A stretch of 27,529 nt of DNA from Streptosporangiaceae bacterium (GTDB taxonomy: Bacteria; Actinomycetota; Actinomycetes; Streptosporangiales; Streptosporangiaceae). Where the stretch lies: contig JASHTQ010000742.1 of the NCBI GenBank assembly GCA_030040475.1, positions 1-27,529 on the forward strand, given 5' to 3'. How positions within the stretch are numbered: the first letter of the stretch is position 1; each line of letters starts with the position of its first letter. Shown one piece after another: positions 15,613 through 22,987 of this stretch. The position numbers were made by a program, and so were the translations under genes. The notes below the pieces were generated by a model, which saw only the letters and a list, made by a program, of their open reading frames with translations, did no database searches and was not told the DNA's origin.

Positions 15613-16392
15613 GTGGACCGCGACACCGCACGAGACTGGATCGAGCGCTGGGACCGCCAGCAGGAGGAAAGCCTGCCGGATCGGGAGGACAGGTTCACCG
15701 CGCTGATCGACGCGGTGGAGGAGGGCACCGGGCGCGACGACCCGGTCGTGCTCGACATCGGCTGCGGGCCGGGATCGCTGGCCGTCCGCCTGCTCGGCCG
15801 GCTGCCGCGGGCCACGGTCATCGCCATCGACGCCGACCCGGTGACCCTGGCGCTTGGCCAGGCGGCCTACGCCGGCCTGCCCGGGCTCCGCTTCGTCGAC
15901 CTGGACCTGCGCGTCCCCGGCTGGTCGGCCAGGCTGGGCCTGGAGCGGCCCGCGGACGCCGCGGTGAGCACGACCGCACTGCACTGGCTACCCGAGCCCG
16001 ACCTTCGGGCCATGTACGCCGAACTCGCCGCCGCCCTCCGCCCCGGCGCCCTGCTCCTGGACGGCGACCACTTCAGCCTGGACGCGAAGGAGACCCCCAC
16101 CCTGGCCCGCCTCGACCTGGCCCTGCGGCAGCGCGAGGACCTGCGGCGATTCCCCGACGGGCATGGCGAGGGCTGGCACGCGTGGTGGGAAGCCGCCGCC
16201 GCCGACCCGGTGCTGGCCGGCCCGGCCGCGGAGCGCAAGCGCCGCCGCGTCGACTCCGGTCACCACGGCTCCGAGTCGAACCTGCTCGCCACCCACGTCG
16301 AGGCGCTCAGGGCGGCCGGGTTCGCGGAGATCGGCACCCTCTGGCAGCGCGGCGACAACCGCCTGCTGTGCGCCGTCGTCGGCCAGGGCTGA
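15613..16392 (+). CDS. Class I SAM-dependent methyltransferase
   Basis: The 259-aa product has motif I VVLDIGCGPGS (45-55), an acidic post-I residue in AIDADP (71-76), and the motif IV-like TTALHWLPEPDL before the helix YAELAAALRPGALL, all typical of Methyltransf_25-type small-molecule enzymes. The substrate is unknown. GTG 15613 has GGGAGG 5 nt upstream, so translation is conventional. It is divergent from the CGNR regulator, which may control it; that is inference from the shared promoter region. Confidence 0.85.
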   Translation: MDRDTARDWIERWDRQQEESLPDREDRFTALIDAVEEGTGRDDPVVLDIGCGPGSLAVRLLGRLPRATVIAIDADPVTLALGQAAYAGLPGLRFVDLDLRVPGWSARLGLERPADAAVSTTALHWLPEPDLRAMYAELAAALRPGALLLDGDHFSLDAKETPTLARLDLALRQREDLRRFPDGHGEGWHAWWEAAAADPVLAGPAAERKRRRVDSGHHGSESNLLATHVEALRAAGFAEIGTLWQRGDNRLLCAVVGQG

Positions 16393-16400
16393 CGACGCCG

Positions 16401-16781
16401 CTAAGGGCGCCGCGCGTAGGTAACGTTCACCACTCCGATGACGATCCAGATCAGCGCGACGAGTATCGCCTGGCCGGCACTGACCTGACCCTGGTCGGCA
16501 CCAGGGTGCAGCACGGCCGCGGTGGCGCCGATGGCAAGGCCCATCGAGCCGAGCGCCAGCACCACCGTCCCCGCCCCGATCCGTCCGGGCGCCGGAACCC
16601 GTCGTGGCAGCCGTGCCGCGGGCGCCTGCGGCTGCAGATGGCCGTACAGCCGTGCGTCCACCCTCCGGTCGATCTCCTCGCCGATCCGCTCGACCAGCCC
16701 CTCGGCCACGGCCGTGTCATAACCCGGGCCGAGGTCGCGATGCGCGGCGGCGGCGGCCCGGACTTCATCACTGATGCTCAC
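16401..16781 (-). CDS. Small two-helix membrane protein
   Basis: The 126-aa product has a charged helical N-terminal half (VRAAAAAHRDLGPGYDTAVAE, then GLVERIGEEIDRRVDARL), a basic Pro-rich linker and two transmembrane helices (about 70-90 and 100-120). The AHRDLGPxYxxAVxxxLxExIxxEIDxRVxARL pattern recurs in uncharacterised actinobacterial membrane proteins. GTG 16781 is preceded at 6 nt by TACGGT and there is no ribosome site, so it is probably leaderless. A perfect 12-bp palindrome lies just upstream of the expected -35 region and may control it. It converges on the methyltransferase with 8 nt between stops. Confidence 0.75.
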   Translation of the reverse strand: MSISDEVRAAAAAHRDLGPGYDTAVAEGLVERIGEEIDRRVDARLYGHLQPQAPAARLPRRVPAPGRIGAGTVVLALGSMGLAIGATAAVLHPGADQGQVSAGQAILVALIWIVIGVVNVTYARRP

Positions 16782-16817
16782 GCCGCCACCGTAACCGCGA
16801 CGACGGCGGCTGGCACT

Positions 16818-16829
16818 GGTGCTAGCACC
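16818..16829. promoter_or_regulatory. Perfect 12-bp palindrome GGTGCTAGCACC
   Basis: GGTGCTAGCACC is fully self-complementary. It lies about 37-48 bp upstream of the predicted start of the divergent small membrane protein gene and 80 bp before thiI. This is a typical place for a dimeric regulator. It is not a CIRCE element (TTAGCACTC-N9-GAGTGCTAA), despite the shared GCTA core. Confidence 0.5.
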
Positions 16830-16909
16830 CGACTGCGGCCTCAGGCTGACCCCAGCAATGCCTGGCGCCGGCCGCCACGGCAGGCGTTTTCTGCTGGCAA
16901 ACTAGGGGG

Positions 16910-18148
16910 GTGCCGCCAATCTCGCCGCCGATCCCGCCGGAGCAGGTAGACCCGCAGCGCCCTGATGAGCCGTGCGTTCTGCTCAAGCTGGGCGAGATCG
17001 TGCTCAAGGGACGGAACAGGCAGCATTTCGAGCGGATCCTGCACGACAACGTCCGCGTCGCCCTGCGCGAGGTCGGCGTGCCCGTCGACATCAGGCAGCG
17101 CGGCGAGGGAGTCATCCTGCTGCGCGTCGCAGACGGCGAGCAGCGCGGCGCGGCCGGCTGGGCGCAGGCGGCGGGTCTGATCGCGGAACGGGTACGGGAC
17201 GTGCCGGGCATCGTCCGGGTCTGCCAGCCGCTGCGGGTGGCCAAGACGCCCGAGGCGGTCACCGCCGCCGCGGTGGCGCTGACCAAGGGCGCGTCCGGCG
17301 CCTTCGCGGTCAGGGCCAGGCGCAGGGACAAGCGCTTCCCGCTGACGTCCTCACAGCTTGCCGTGCTGATCGGCCGGGAGATCCAGGAGGCACACGGCCT
17401 CCCGGTCAACCTCTCCCGCCCGGAGGTAGAGGTGTTCATCGAGGTGGACTCCGACGAGGTGTTCGTGTTCACCGAGGGCCAGCCGGGACAGGGCGGCCTG
17501 CCGGTGGGCATGAGCGGCCGCGGGGTGGTGCTCATGTCCGGCGGCATCGACTCGCCGGTGGCCGCGTACCGGATGATGCGACGCGGCCTGCGCTGTTTCT
17601 TCCTGCACTTCTCCGGCATGCCGCTGACCGGCCCGGAGTCGATCTACAAGGCCTACGCGCTGGTCCGCGGCCTGGACAGGTTCCAGGGCGGGTCGCGGCT
17701 TTTCGTGGTGGCGTTCGGCAAGGCGCAGCAGGCCCTGGCCTCCTCGGGCGCCGACCGGCTGCAGATCGTGGCGCAGCGCCGGCTGATGCTCAAGACCGGC
17801 GAGGCCTTGGCCCGGCGGCTCGGCAGCACCGCGCTGGTCACCGGCGACTCGCTCGGCCAGGTGAGCAGCCAGACGCTCACCAACCTCACCGCGCTCGACG
17901 ACGCGGTCAAGCTCCCGATCCTGCGCCCGCTGATCGGCTGGGACAAGACCGAGATCATGGCAGAGGCCCGCCGCATCCGTACCCTGGCCATCTCAGAGCT
18001 CCCCGACCAGGACTGCTGCACGCTGCTGACCCCGCGCCGGGTGGAGACCCGCGCCCGCATCGACGACCTCCGCCGCATCGAAGGCCGCCTCGACGCCGAG
18101 GACCTCGCCGAAGAGCTGGCCGTCAGCGCCCAGGAATACCGCCAGTAA
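16910..18148 (+). CDS. thiI: tRNA 4-thiouridine synthetase ThiI, no rhodanese domain
   Basis: The 412-aa product has the N-terminal ferredoxin-like and THUMP region (about 20-185) with LKLGEIVLKGRNRQHFE and the PP-loop pyrophosphatase motif LMSGGIDSPVAAY (208-220). It adenylates tRNA U8 for 4-thiouridine formation and can also feed sulfur to thiazole synthesis. Unlike E. coli ThiI it lacks the C-terminal rhodanese domain, so another protein must deliver sulfur. The Cys pair in PDQDCCTLLTP (369-370) sits where E. coli has Cys344. GTG 16910 is directly preceded by a G-run, with CAAACT a little further upstream as a possible -10. No thiamine gene is adjacent. Confidence 0.88.
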   Translation: MPPISPPIPPEQVDPQRPDEPCVLLKLGEIVLKGRNRQHFERILHDNVRVALREVGVPVDIRQRGEGVILLRVADGEQRGAAGWAQAAGLIAERVRDVPGIVRVCQPLRVAKTPEAVTAAAVALTKGASGAFAVRARRRDKRFPLTSSQLAVLIGREIQEAHGLPVNLSRPEVEVFIEVDSDEVFVFTEGQPGQGGLPVGMSGRGVVLMSGGIDSPVAAYRMMRRGLRCFFLHFSGMPLTGPESIYKAYALVRGLDRFQGGSRLFVVAFGKAQQALASSGADRLQIVAQRRLMLKTGEALARRLGSTALVTGDSLGQVSSQTLTNLTALDDAVKLPILRPLIGWDKTEIMAEARRIRTLAISELPDQDCCTLLTPRRVETRARIDDLRRIEGRLDAEDLAEELAVSAQEYRQ

Positions 18149-18180
18149 CCCCAGCCTCTCCAGCCAAGCCGCAGGAGGAA

Positions 18181-18229
18181 TGAAACCGGGCTTTCACCAC
18201 CTCCTAGCGTGCTGAAATCCGGGTTTCAC
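18181..18229. repeat. Pair of TGAAA-N6-TTTCA palindromes between convergent genes
   Basis: TGAAACCGGGCTTTCAC (18181-18197) and TGAAATCCGGGTTTCAC (18213-18229) are near-identical, each a TGAAA/TTTCA inverted repeat, 32 bp apart. They fill the space between the thiI stop and the DAHP synthase stop. They could fold as two small hairpins or, by cross-pairing, one longer one, which suggests a two-way terminator. Two protein-binding sites are the alternative. Confidence 0.5.
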
Positions 18230-18242
18230 TCCGCTGCCGGCC

Positions 18243-19322
18243 TCACGCGAGGGCGGGGGCGGGGGAGGAGACAGCGGGGACAGCGGGGGAGGAGACAGCG
18301 GGGGCGGGGGTTAGGGTCCGGCCGACAAGCGGCGAGAGGTGCGCGGCCACGCTGGCCAGCTCGCGCAGGTCGGATTCCACCAGCGCCTGCGGGCCGTCGC
18401 ACAGCGCGCTCTCCGGGTGCGGGTGGACGTCCACGATGACGCCGTCCGCGCCGACCGCGATCGCGGCCCGCGACAGCGGCAGCACCAGGTCGCGGCGGCC
18501 GCCGGAATGCGACGGGTCCACGATCACCGGCAGGTGCGACAGCCGCTGGGCGACCGGCACCGCGCTGATGTCCAGGGTGTTCCGCGTCGCCGTCTCGAAG
18601 GTGCGGATACCGCGCTCGCACAGCACGATGTCGAGGTTGCCGCGCTGGGCGATGTACTCGGCGGCCATCAGCCATTCCTCGATGGTGGCGTTCATGCCGC
18701 GCTTGAGCATGACCGGCTTGCCGACTCCGCCGACCGCCTGCAGCAGCGGGAAGTTCTGCATGTTGCGGGTGCCGACCTGGAGCATGTCCGCGTAGCTCGC
18801 CACCAGGTCCACGTCACCCGGGTCGACGACCTCGGTCACGATGGGAAGGCCGGTGTGCTCGCGGACATCGGCGAGGATCTTCAGCCCGGCCTCGCCAAGG
18901 CCCTGGAACGCGTACGGCGAGCTGCGCGGCTTGTACGCGCCGCCGCGCAGCAGCGATGCGCCCGCCGCCCGGGCCATCAGCGCGGCCGCCAGCGTCTGCT
19001 CGGCCGTCTCGACCGCGCACGGCCCGGCGATCACCGTCAGCGTGTCCGGGCCTATCGGCACGCCGGCCACCCTGATCACCGAACGCTCCCGGTGATGCTC
19101 CCTGCTCACCAGCTTGTACGGCGCGGTGATCCGCACCACGTCGCTGACCCCCGGCATGCCGCGCAGGTTCAGCGTGTCGAAGTGCTCGACATCGCCCACC
19201 AGCCCGACGATCGTCCGGGATACGCCGCGGCTGACGAAGGCGTCGCCGCCCGCTGCGCGTACCCGCTCGATTACCCCGCCGATCTCCGCCGCTCCGGCCT
19301 CCGGCGCCATCACCACGACCAT
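18243..19322 (-). CDS. aroF: 3-deoxy-7-phosphoheptulonate (DAHP) synthase, type I beta
   Basis: The 359-aa enzyme condenses phosphoenolpyruvate with erythrose-4-phosphate, the first step of the shikimate pathway. An N-terminal ferredoxin-like regulatory domain (about 1-75) precedes the barrel. Barrel motifs are GPCAVE (metal Cys 102), LLRGGAYKPRSSPYAFQG (124-141), LQVGTRNMQNF, MLKRGMNATIEEW and VDPSHSGGRRDLV (268-280). This is the Thermotoga-like type I beta form, not the class II form known beside pknL in Mycobacterium. ATG 19322 has GGAGG 8 nt upstream; a longer frame would run through the attenuator. The last 22 residues are an Ala/Pro/Ser tail built on two near-copies of PAVSSPA. Expression is probably controlled by the upstream leader. 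Confidence 0.9.
   Translation of the reverse strand: MVVVMAPEAGAAEIGGVIERVRAAGGDAFVSRGVSRTIVGLVGDVEHFDTLNLRGMPGVSDVVRITAPYKLVSREHHRERSVIRVAGVPIGPDTLTVIAGPCAVETAEQTLAAALMARAAGASLLRGGAYKPRSSPYAFQGLGEAGLKILADVREHTGLPIVTEVVDPGDVDLVASYADMLQVGTRNMQNFPLLQAVGGVGKPVMLKRGMNATIEEWLMAAEYIAQRGNLDIVLCERGIRTFETATRNTLDISAVPVAQRLSHLPVIVDPSHSGGRRDLVLPLSRAAIAVGADGVIVDVHPHPESALCDGPQALVESDLRELASVAAHLSPLVGRTLTPAPAVSSPAVPAVSSPAPALA
18259..18303. repeat. G-rich 24-bp tandem repeat in the 3' end of the DAHP synthase gene
   Basis: Two 21-bp identical units (18259-18279 and 18283-18303) with a period of 24 bp encode the repeated PAVSSPA tail in frame. The plus strand around 18251-18310 has many G3-G5 runs with short loops, so it could form a G-quadruplex. 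The flanking G-runs make replication slippage likely. Confidence 0.7.
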
Positions 19323-19352
19323 CTCGTCCGCCTCCAGTCCTGTCGCATAAAA

Positions 19353-19382
19353 AGAGCCCCGGGCCTCATGGCCCGGGGCTCT
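19353..19382 (-). terminator. Attenuator terminator of the DAHP synthase leader
   Basis: On the minus strand AGAGCCCCGGGCC (19382-19370) pairs perfectly with GGCCCGGGGCTCT (19365-19353), a 13-bp stem with a 4-nt loop, followed by a short T-run. It lies between the leader-peptide stop and the aroF ribosome site, so it can end transcription before the gene. GGCCCGG in leader codons 12-14 (19439-19433) is complementary to the ascending arm (19376-19370) and is a candidate antiterminator. Confidence 0.85.
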
Positions 19383-19398
19383 CGCTAGGTCGCTTCCG

Positions 19399-19473
19399 TC
19401 AGCGCAAGGTCTGGCAGGCGACCGTCCGGGATCCGGGCCGGTAGCCAAACCAAAACCAGTACTGCCTGCGCAT
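19399..19473 (-). CDS. Aromatic amino-acid leader peptide of the DAHP synthase gene
   Basis: This 24-codon frame begins MRRQYWFWFGYRP, with Tyr5, Trp6, Phe7, Trp8, Phe9 and Tyr11, so all three aromatic amino acids fall in seven codons. Its stop is 17 nt before a strong terminator hairpin and 76 nt before aroF. This is the layout of ribosome-mediated attenuation: shortage of any charged aromatic tRNA would stall the ribosome on codons 5-11 and favour read-through. A comparable aromatic leader (aroR) ahead of aroF is known in Corynebacterium glutamicum. The gene has no Shine-Dalgarno; TAGGCT ends 7 nt before ATG, so the mRNA probably starts at the AUG. GCAGGC (codons 2-4) can pair with GCCTGC (codons 19-20), giving an alternative early hairpin. 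Confidence 0.85.
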   Translation of the reverse strand: MRRQYWFWFGYRPGSRTVACQTLR

Positions 19474-19480
19474 GGCCGTC

Positions 19481-19486
19481 AGCCTA
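19481..19486 (-). promoter_or_regulatory. -10 element TAGGCT of the leader and DAHP synthase transcript
   Basis: TAGGCT on the minus strand lies 7 nt before the leader ATG (19473), placing transcription initiation at or beside that codon. A good -35 is not obvious within the 62 nt separating it from the upstream kinase gene. Confidence 0.5.
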
Positions 19487-19535
19487 GCGCATGTCGAGAC
19501 CGGTCGCCGTGACTTTGACCGCAACGGCACGTCGG

Positions 19536-21512
19536 TCAGAAGCCGCCGCTCTGGCCGACTACCAGGGTGACCGTGCTGCCGCGCGGCGCGTCGCCCACCG
19601 GGTCGAAGTCGATCACCTTGTTGCCGAACAGGGTGATCCTGTCCACGCTGACCTGGAACCCCGCCTGCTCGAGCTGGCTCGTCGCCTCGGCCACGGTATC
19701 GCCGATCACGTCGGGGACCGGGACCTCGGCGGGACCGGACGACACGTCCACGGTGACGGTCTCGCCCTGGTGGTACGCCGAGCCGGCGGCGGGCTGCTGG
19801 CCGACGATCGTGCCCTGCGCCGCGACGCTGCTCGAGGTCTGCTGCGTCTGCAGGATCACGCCGTGCGCGCTTGCCCACTGCTCCGCCGCCTGCACGTTCT
19901 GCCCGAAGAAGTTCGGCAGCGGCATGCTGGTAGCGACCAGGATCGCGACCGGCTTGGTCTGCGGCCACGACGTGCCCGCGCGCGGGTCCGTGCCCAGCAC
20001 GGTGCCGGCCGGCTCGGGCGATCCGACCTGCTGTTCCTTGCCGACCAGGTGCGCGCGCGCCAGGGCGGCCTTCGCCTGCGCCAGCGTGTCGTTCTTCACC
20101 ACGGGCACGATGGAGGTGAACGGCCCGGCCGAAACCAGCAGCGCGATCCTCGATCCCTTCGCCGCCCGCCCCGCCGGGTTCGTTCCTACCACGGTGCCCT
20201 TAGCCACGACGTTGCTGTGCACCGGGGTTTCCCCGCTCACGGTAAAGCTGTTGGCCTTCAGCGCCGCGGTCGCCGTGGCCACCGAATCGCCGGCCACCGA
20301 AGGCACCTGCGTGTACCGGCCGGTGGTCACCCACCAGCCGCCGACGCCGAGCCCCACGCCCAGCGCCACGATCAGCGCGATAAGGCCCAGCCGCGGGCTG
20401 AACAGCCACCGCTGCAGGAACGGCTCCCTGGTGCCCGGGTATCGTCCGTCGTCCTCGCGGCGCACGACGAGCGTGTGCGATCCCGCCGCGAACTGTCCGG
20501 GCGCCGGGCCCATGGCGAACGGGCCGGTGCCGTGCTCGGCCGGCCTGGCCGACGAGTCGCGACCCCACCATCCGTTCGTGGCGGGCTGCGACTTGAGGTC
20601 CAGCCACGGCGCTTCGGCCAGGCCCTGAACCCCGGTTCCCATCATGCCGGTGAGCCCGCCCGGCGCGCCGAGCCCTTCCCTGACCCTGCGGACCGCGCGG
20701 GCGAACTCCCCGGCGTCGGCCGGACGCTGCGCCGGATCCCTGTTCGTGGCCGTGAGAACGAGCTGGTCAACCGCTGCGGGTATGCCGGGCGCCAGCGTCG
20801 ACGGCGCCGGGACGTCCTTGTTGACGTGCTGGTAGGCAATCGAGAGCGGGTTGTCGCCGGTGAACGGCTGGCGGCCGGTGAGCAGCTCGAATGTCATCAC
20901 GCCGGCCGAGTACACGTCGCCGCGCGGCCCGGTGACGTCTCCGGTCACCTGCTCGGGAGGCAGGTAGGCGACCGTGCCTATCAGCAGGCCCCGCTGGGTA
21001 TGCCCGGCCGCCGCATGCGCCCTGGCCAGGCCGAAGTCGGCCACCTTGATCCGGCCGTCGGCGGTCAGCAGGACGTTCTCCGGCTTGACGTCGCGGTGCG
21101 CGATACCGGAGGAGTGCGCGGCGGCGAGCCCGTCGAGCACGCCGCTCATGATCTCCAGCGCCTCCGGCGGAGAAAACCGCCCGCGCTCGCGGAGCAGGTC
21201 CTTGAGGGTGCGTCCGGGCACGTACTCCATCGCCAGATAGAGCAGCGGACCGTCCGCCCCCTGGTCGAAGAGCGCGACCACGTTCGGATGCGACAGCCGC
21301 GCGACGGACTTCGCCTCGCCGACGAACCTGCGGACGAAATCGTCGTCCCTGGCCAGCTCGGCGTGCATCACCTTCAGCGCCACCTGCCGGTCCAGCCGGG
21401 TGTCGGTGGCGACGTAGACGGTCGCCATGCCGCCGTGCGCGATCCGCGCGGTCACGGCGTAACGCCCGTCGAGCAGGCGTCCGGTGAGCGGGTCGGCCAG
21501 CGTATCGTCCAT
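19536..21512 (-). CDS. PASTA-domain Ser/Thr protein kinase at the pknL locus
   Basis: The 658-aa membrane kinase has a Hanks-type catalytic domain (about 18-280) with the glycine loop (HGGMATVYVA), Lys 47, HRDVKPEN (139-146), DFG (159-161) and an activation loop ending GTVAYLPPEQ. A linker, one transmembrane helix (about 374-394) and four extracellular PASTA repeats follow (about 401-463, 464-529, 530-593, 594-655). PASTA repeats bind muropeptides or lipid II, so the kinase probably reports on cell-wall state. It sits next to an Rv2175c homologue, as M. tuberculosis PknL does. PknL itself lacks PASTA repeats, so this protein combines a PknL address with a PknB-like architecture. ATG 21512 follows TACACT (21525-21520) by 7 nt, suggesting a leaderless mRNA. 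Confidence 0.9.
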   Translation of the reverse strand: MDDTLADPLTGRLLDGRYAVTARIAHGGMATVYVATDTRLDRQVALKVMHAELARDDDFVRRFVGEAKSVARLSHPNVVALFDQGADGPLLYLAMEYVPGRTLKDLLRERGRFSPPEALEIMSGVLDGLAAAHSSGIAHRDVKPENVLLTADGRIKVADFGLARAHAAAGHTQRGLLIGTVAYLPPEQVTGDVTGPRGDVYSAGVMTFELLTGRQPFTGDNPLSIAYQHVNKDVPAPSTLAPGIPAAVDQLVLTATNRDPAQRPADAGEFARAVRRVREGLGAPGGLTGMMGTGVQGLAEAPWLDLKSQPATNGWWGRDSSARPAEHGTGPFAMGPAPGQFAAGSHTLVVRREDDGRYPGTREPFLQRWLFSPRLGLIALIVALGVGLGVGGWWVTTGRYTQVPSVAGDSVATATAALKANSFTVSGETPVHSNVVAKGTVVGTNPAGRAAKGSRIALLVSAGPFTSIVPVVKNDTLAQAKAALARAHLVGKEQQVGSPEPAGTVLGTDPRAGTSWPQTKPVAILVATSMPLPNFFGQNVQAAEQWASAHGVILQTQQTSSSVAAQGTIVGQQPAAGSAYHQGETVTVDVSSGPAEVPVPDVIGDTVAEATSQLEQAGFQVSVDRITLFGNKVIDFDPVGDAPRGSTVTLVVGQSGGF

Positions 21513-21519
21513 CGCGTAG

Positions 21520-21525
21520 AGTGTA
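21520..21525 (-). promoter_or_regulatory. -10 element TACACT of the PASTA kinase gene
   Basis: TACACT on the minus strand ends 7 nt before ATG 21512. No ribosome site is present. The divergent reductase has TACCGT at 21628-21633, so the 129-nt region carries both promoters. Confidence 0.45.
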
Positions 21526-21641
21526 CGGTCGTTCCGCCTGTCCGGGTGCCCCGAATCGTCTGGTCCGGCCTCGGGCGCCGCGCGGCGAGCAGGCGGAACG
21601 CGGCGCTGCGCCCGGCCGGGACCGGCGTACCGTGTGTCGGT

Positions 21642-22859
21642 ATGACGGATGCCGGGCGGATCGTGATAGTCGGCGCCGGCCTGGCCGGCCTGCGGACGGC
21701 AGAGGAACTGCGCGCGCTTGGCCATGCCGGCCGGATTACCCTGATCGGCGCGGAGTCGCGCCCGCCGTACGACCGGCCGCCCCTGTCCAAGAAGGTGCTC
21801 ACCGAGGCGGGACCGCCCGCCGATCCGCTCGACCCGTCGTTGCGGGCCGATTTCGCCGCGCTCGACGTGGACTTTCATCCCGGCGAGGCCGCCACCGCGC
21901 TGGACCCAGGCGGCGGCCCCGGCACCCGCGGAGCGGTGCTGACCAGCCGTGACAAGTACCCCTTCGACCACGTCGTGGTGGCGACCGGGGCGCTCCCCGT
22001 GCGGCTCCCCGGCGAGGGGAAGCAGCGCTTCCTGCGCAGCTACGACGACGCGCTGGCGCTGCGCGCCCTGCTGCGGCCCGGCCTGCGCCTGGTCGTCGTC
22101 GGAGCGGGCTGGATAGGAGCCGAACTTGCCACCGCGGCAGCCGGCCACGGCTGCCAGGTCACGGTCGTGGAGGCCGGCCACGCGCCGCTCGCCTCCGCCG
22201 TGGGCGCCCCGGTGGGAGCCCAGACCGCGCGCTGGTACGCGGCCGCAGGCGTCGAACTGCGGGTCGGCGTGGCCGTGGAGTCCGTCGAGCCCGGCGGGCT
22301 CGCCCTGGTCGGCGGCGATCAGATCGCCGCGGACGAGATCGTCACCGCCGTGGGCGTACGCCCCGCCACCGGCTGGCTCGAGGACTCGGGGATCCGGCTG
22401 GAGCGCGGCGTGGCCGTCGACGCCGGGCTGCGTGCGTCCCTGCCCGGCGTCTACGCGGTGGGGGACTGCGCCGCGTTCGAGTCGCTGCGGTTCGGGCGCC
22501 GGCTGCGTTTCGAGCACTGGGACGTGGCGCTGCACGCACCCGAGGTAGTCGCCGCCAACGTCCTGGGCGGCGAGGCGGTGTACGACCCGGTGCCGTACTT
22601 CTGGTCCGAGCAGTTCGGCCGCATGGTGCAGTACGCCGGCTACCACGGCGACGCCGAGCGCCTCGTCTGGCGCGGCGACCCGGCCGCCCTGACCTGGGCG
22701 GCCTGCTGGCTCGTGGCCGGCCGCCTGGCCGCGATCCTGACCGTGGACCGGCCCCGCGACCTGATCCAGGCCCGCCGGCTGATCGCCTCCGGCGCCCCCG
22801 TCGACCCCGCCCGCATCGCCGACCCCGCCATCCCCATAAAGGACGTGCCAGCCGCCTGA
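21642..22859 (+). CDS. FAD-dependent NAD(P)H:ferredoxin/rubredoxin reductase-like oxidoreductase
   Basis: The 405-aa product has an FAD Rossmann motif IVIVGAGLAGLRTAEEL near the start, the NAD(P) Rossmann motif LVVVGAGWIGAELA in the middle, the ATG motif (VVVATGALP) and the second FAD contact GVYAVGDCAAF, followed by a reductase C-terminal domain (VPYFWSEQFGRMVQYAG). This is the layout of class I dioxygenase or P450 ferredoxin reductases. No ferredoxin, P450 or oxygenase gene lies nearby, so the partner is unknown. ATG 21642 is chosen over a much longer frame running antisense to the kinase; TACCGT ends 8 nt upstream. It is divergent from the PASTA kinase with 129 nt between the starts. Confidence 0.85.
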   Translation: MTDAGRIVIVGAGLAGLRTAEELRALGHAGRITLIGAESRPPYDRPPLSKKVLTEAGPPADPLDPSLRADFAALDVDFHPGEAATALDPGGGPGTRGAVLTSRDKYPFDHVVVATGALPVRLPGEGKQRFLRSYDDALALRALLRPGLRLVVVGAGWIGAELATAAAGHGCQVTVVEAGHAPLASAVGAPVGAQTARWYAAAGVELRVGVAVESVEPGGLALVGGDQIAADEIVTAVGVRPATGWLEDSGIRLERGVAVDAGLRASLPGVYAVGDCAAFESLRFGRRLRFEHWDVALHAPEVVAANVLGGEAVYDPVPYFWSEQFGRMVQYAGYHGDAERLVWRGDPAALTWAACWLVAGRLAAILTVDRPRDLIQARRLIASGAPVDPARIADPAIPIKDVPAA

Positions 22860-22867
22860 CGCGGTCG

Positions 22868-22886
22868 CGCTCGAGACCCTCGAGCG
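22868..22886 (+). terminator. Hairpin after the FAD reductase gene
   Basis: CGCTCGAG (22868-22875) and CTCGAGCG (22879-22886) form a perfect 8-bp stem with a 3-nt loop, 8 nt after the stop. No T-tract follows. It probably separates the reductase from the Rv2175c-like gene. Confidence 0.5.
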
Positions 22887-22987
22887 GAAGGAAGCACGAA
22901 ACGCGAGCAAAACATGCGGCCGCGGGCCGGAAAACGCCCGGTAACCCGCGTGTTTGGAGATCGCCCGGGCGTGGGACATTTGGATTC

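Noticed and set aside
16818..16829. CIRCE (HrcA) operator
   Set aside because: Only the GCTAGC centre is shared. The TTAGCACTC-N9-GAGTGCTAA arrangement is absent and the neighbouring genes are not chaperones.
19491..21641. Long plus-strand open frame continuous with the FAD reductase
   Set aside because: It is antisense to the PASTA kinase, and its composition is that of a GC-rich shadow frame. The FAD-binding motif begins only after ATG 21642.
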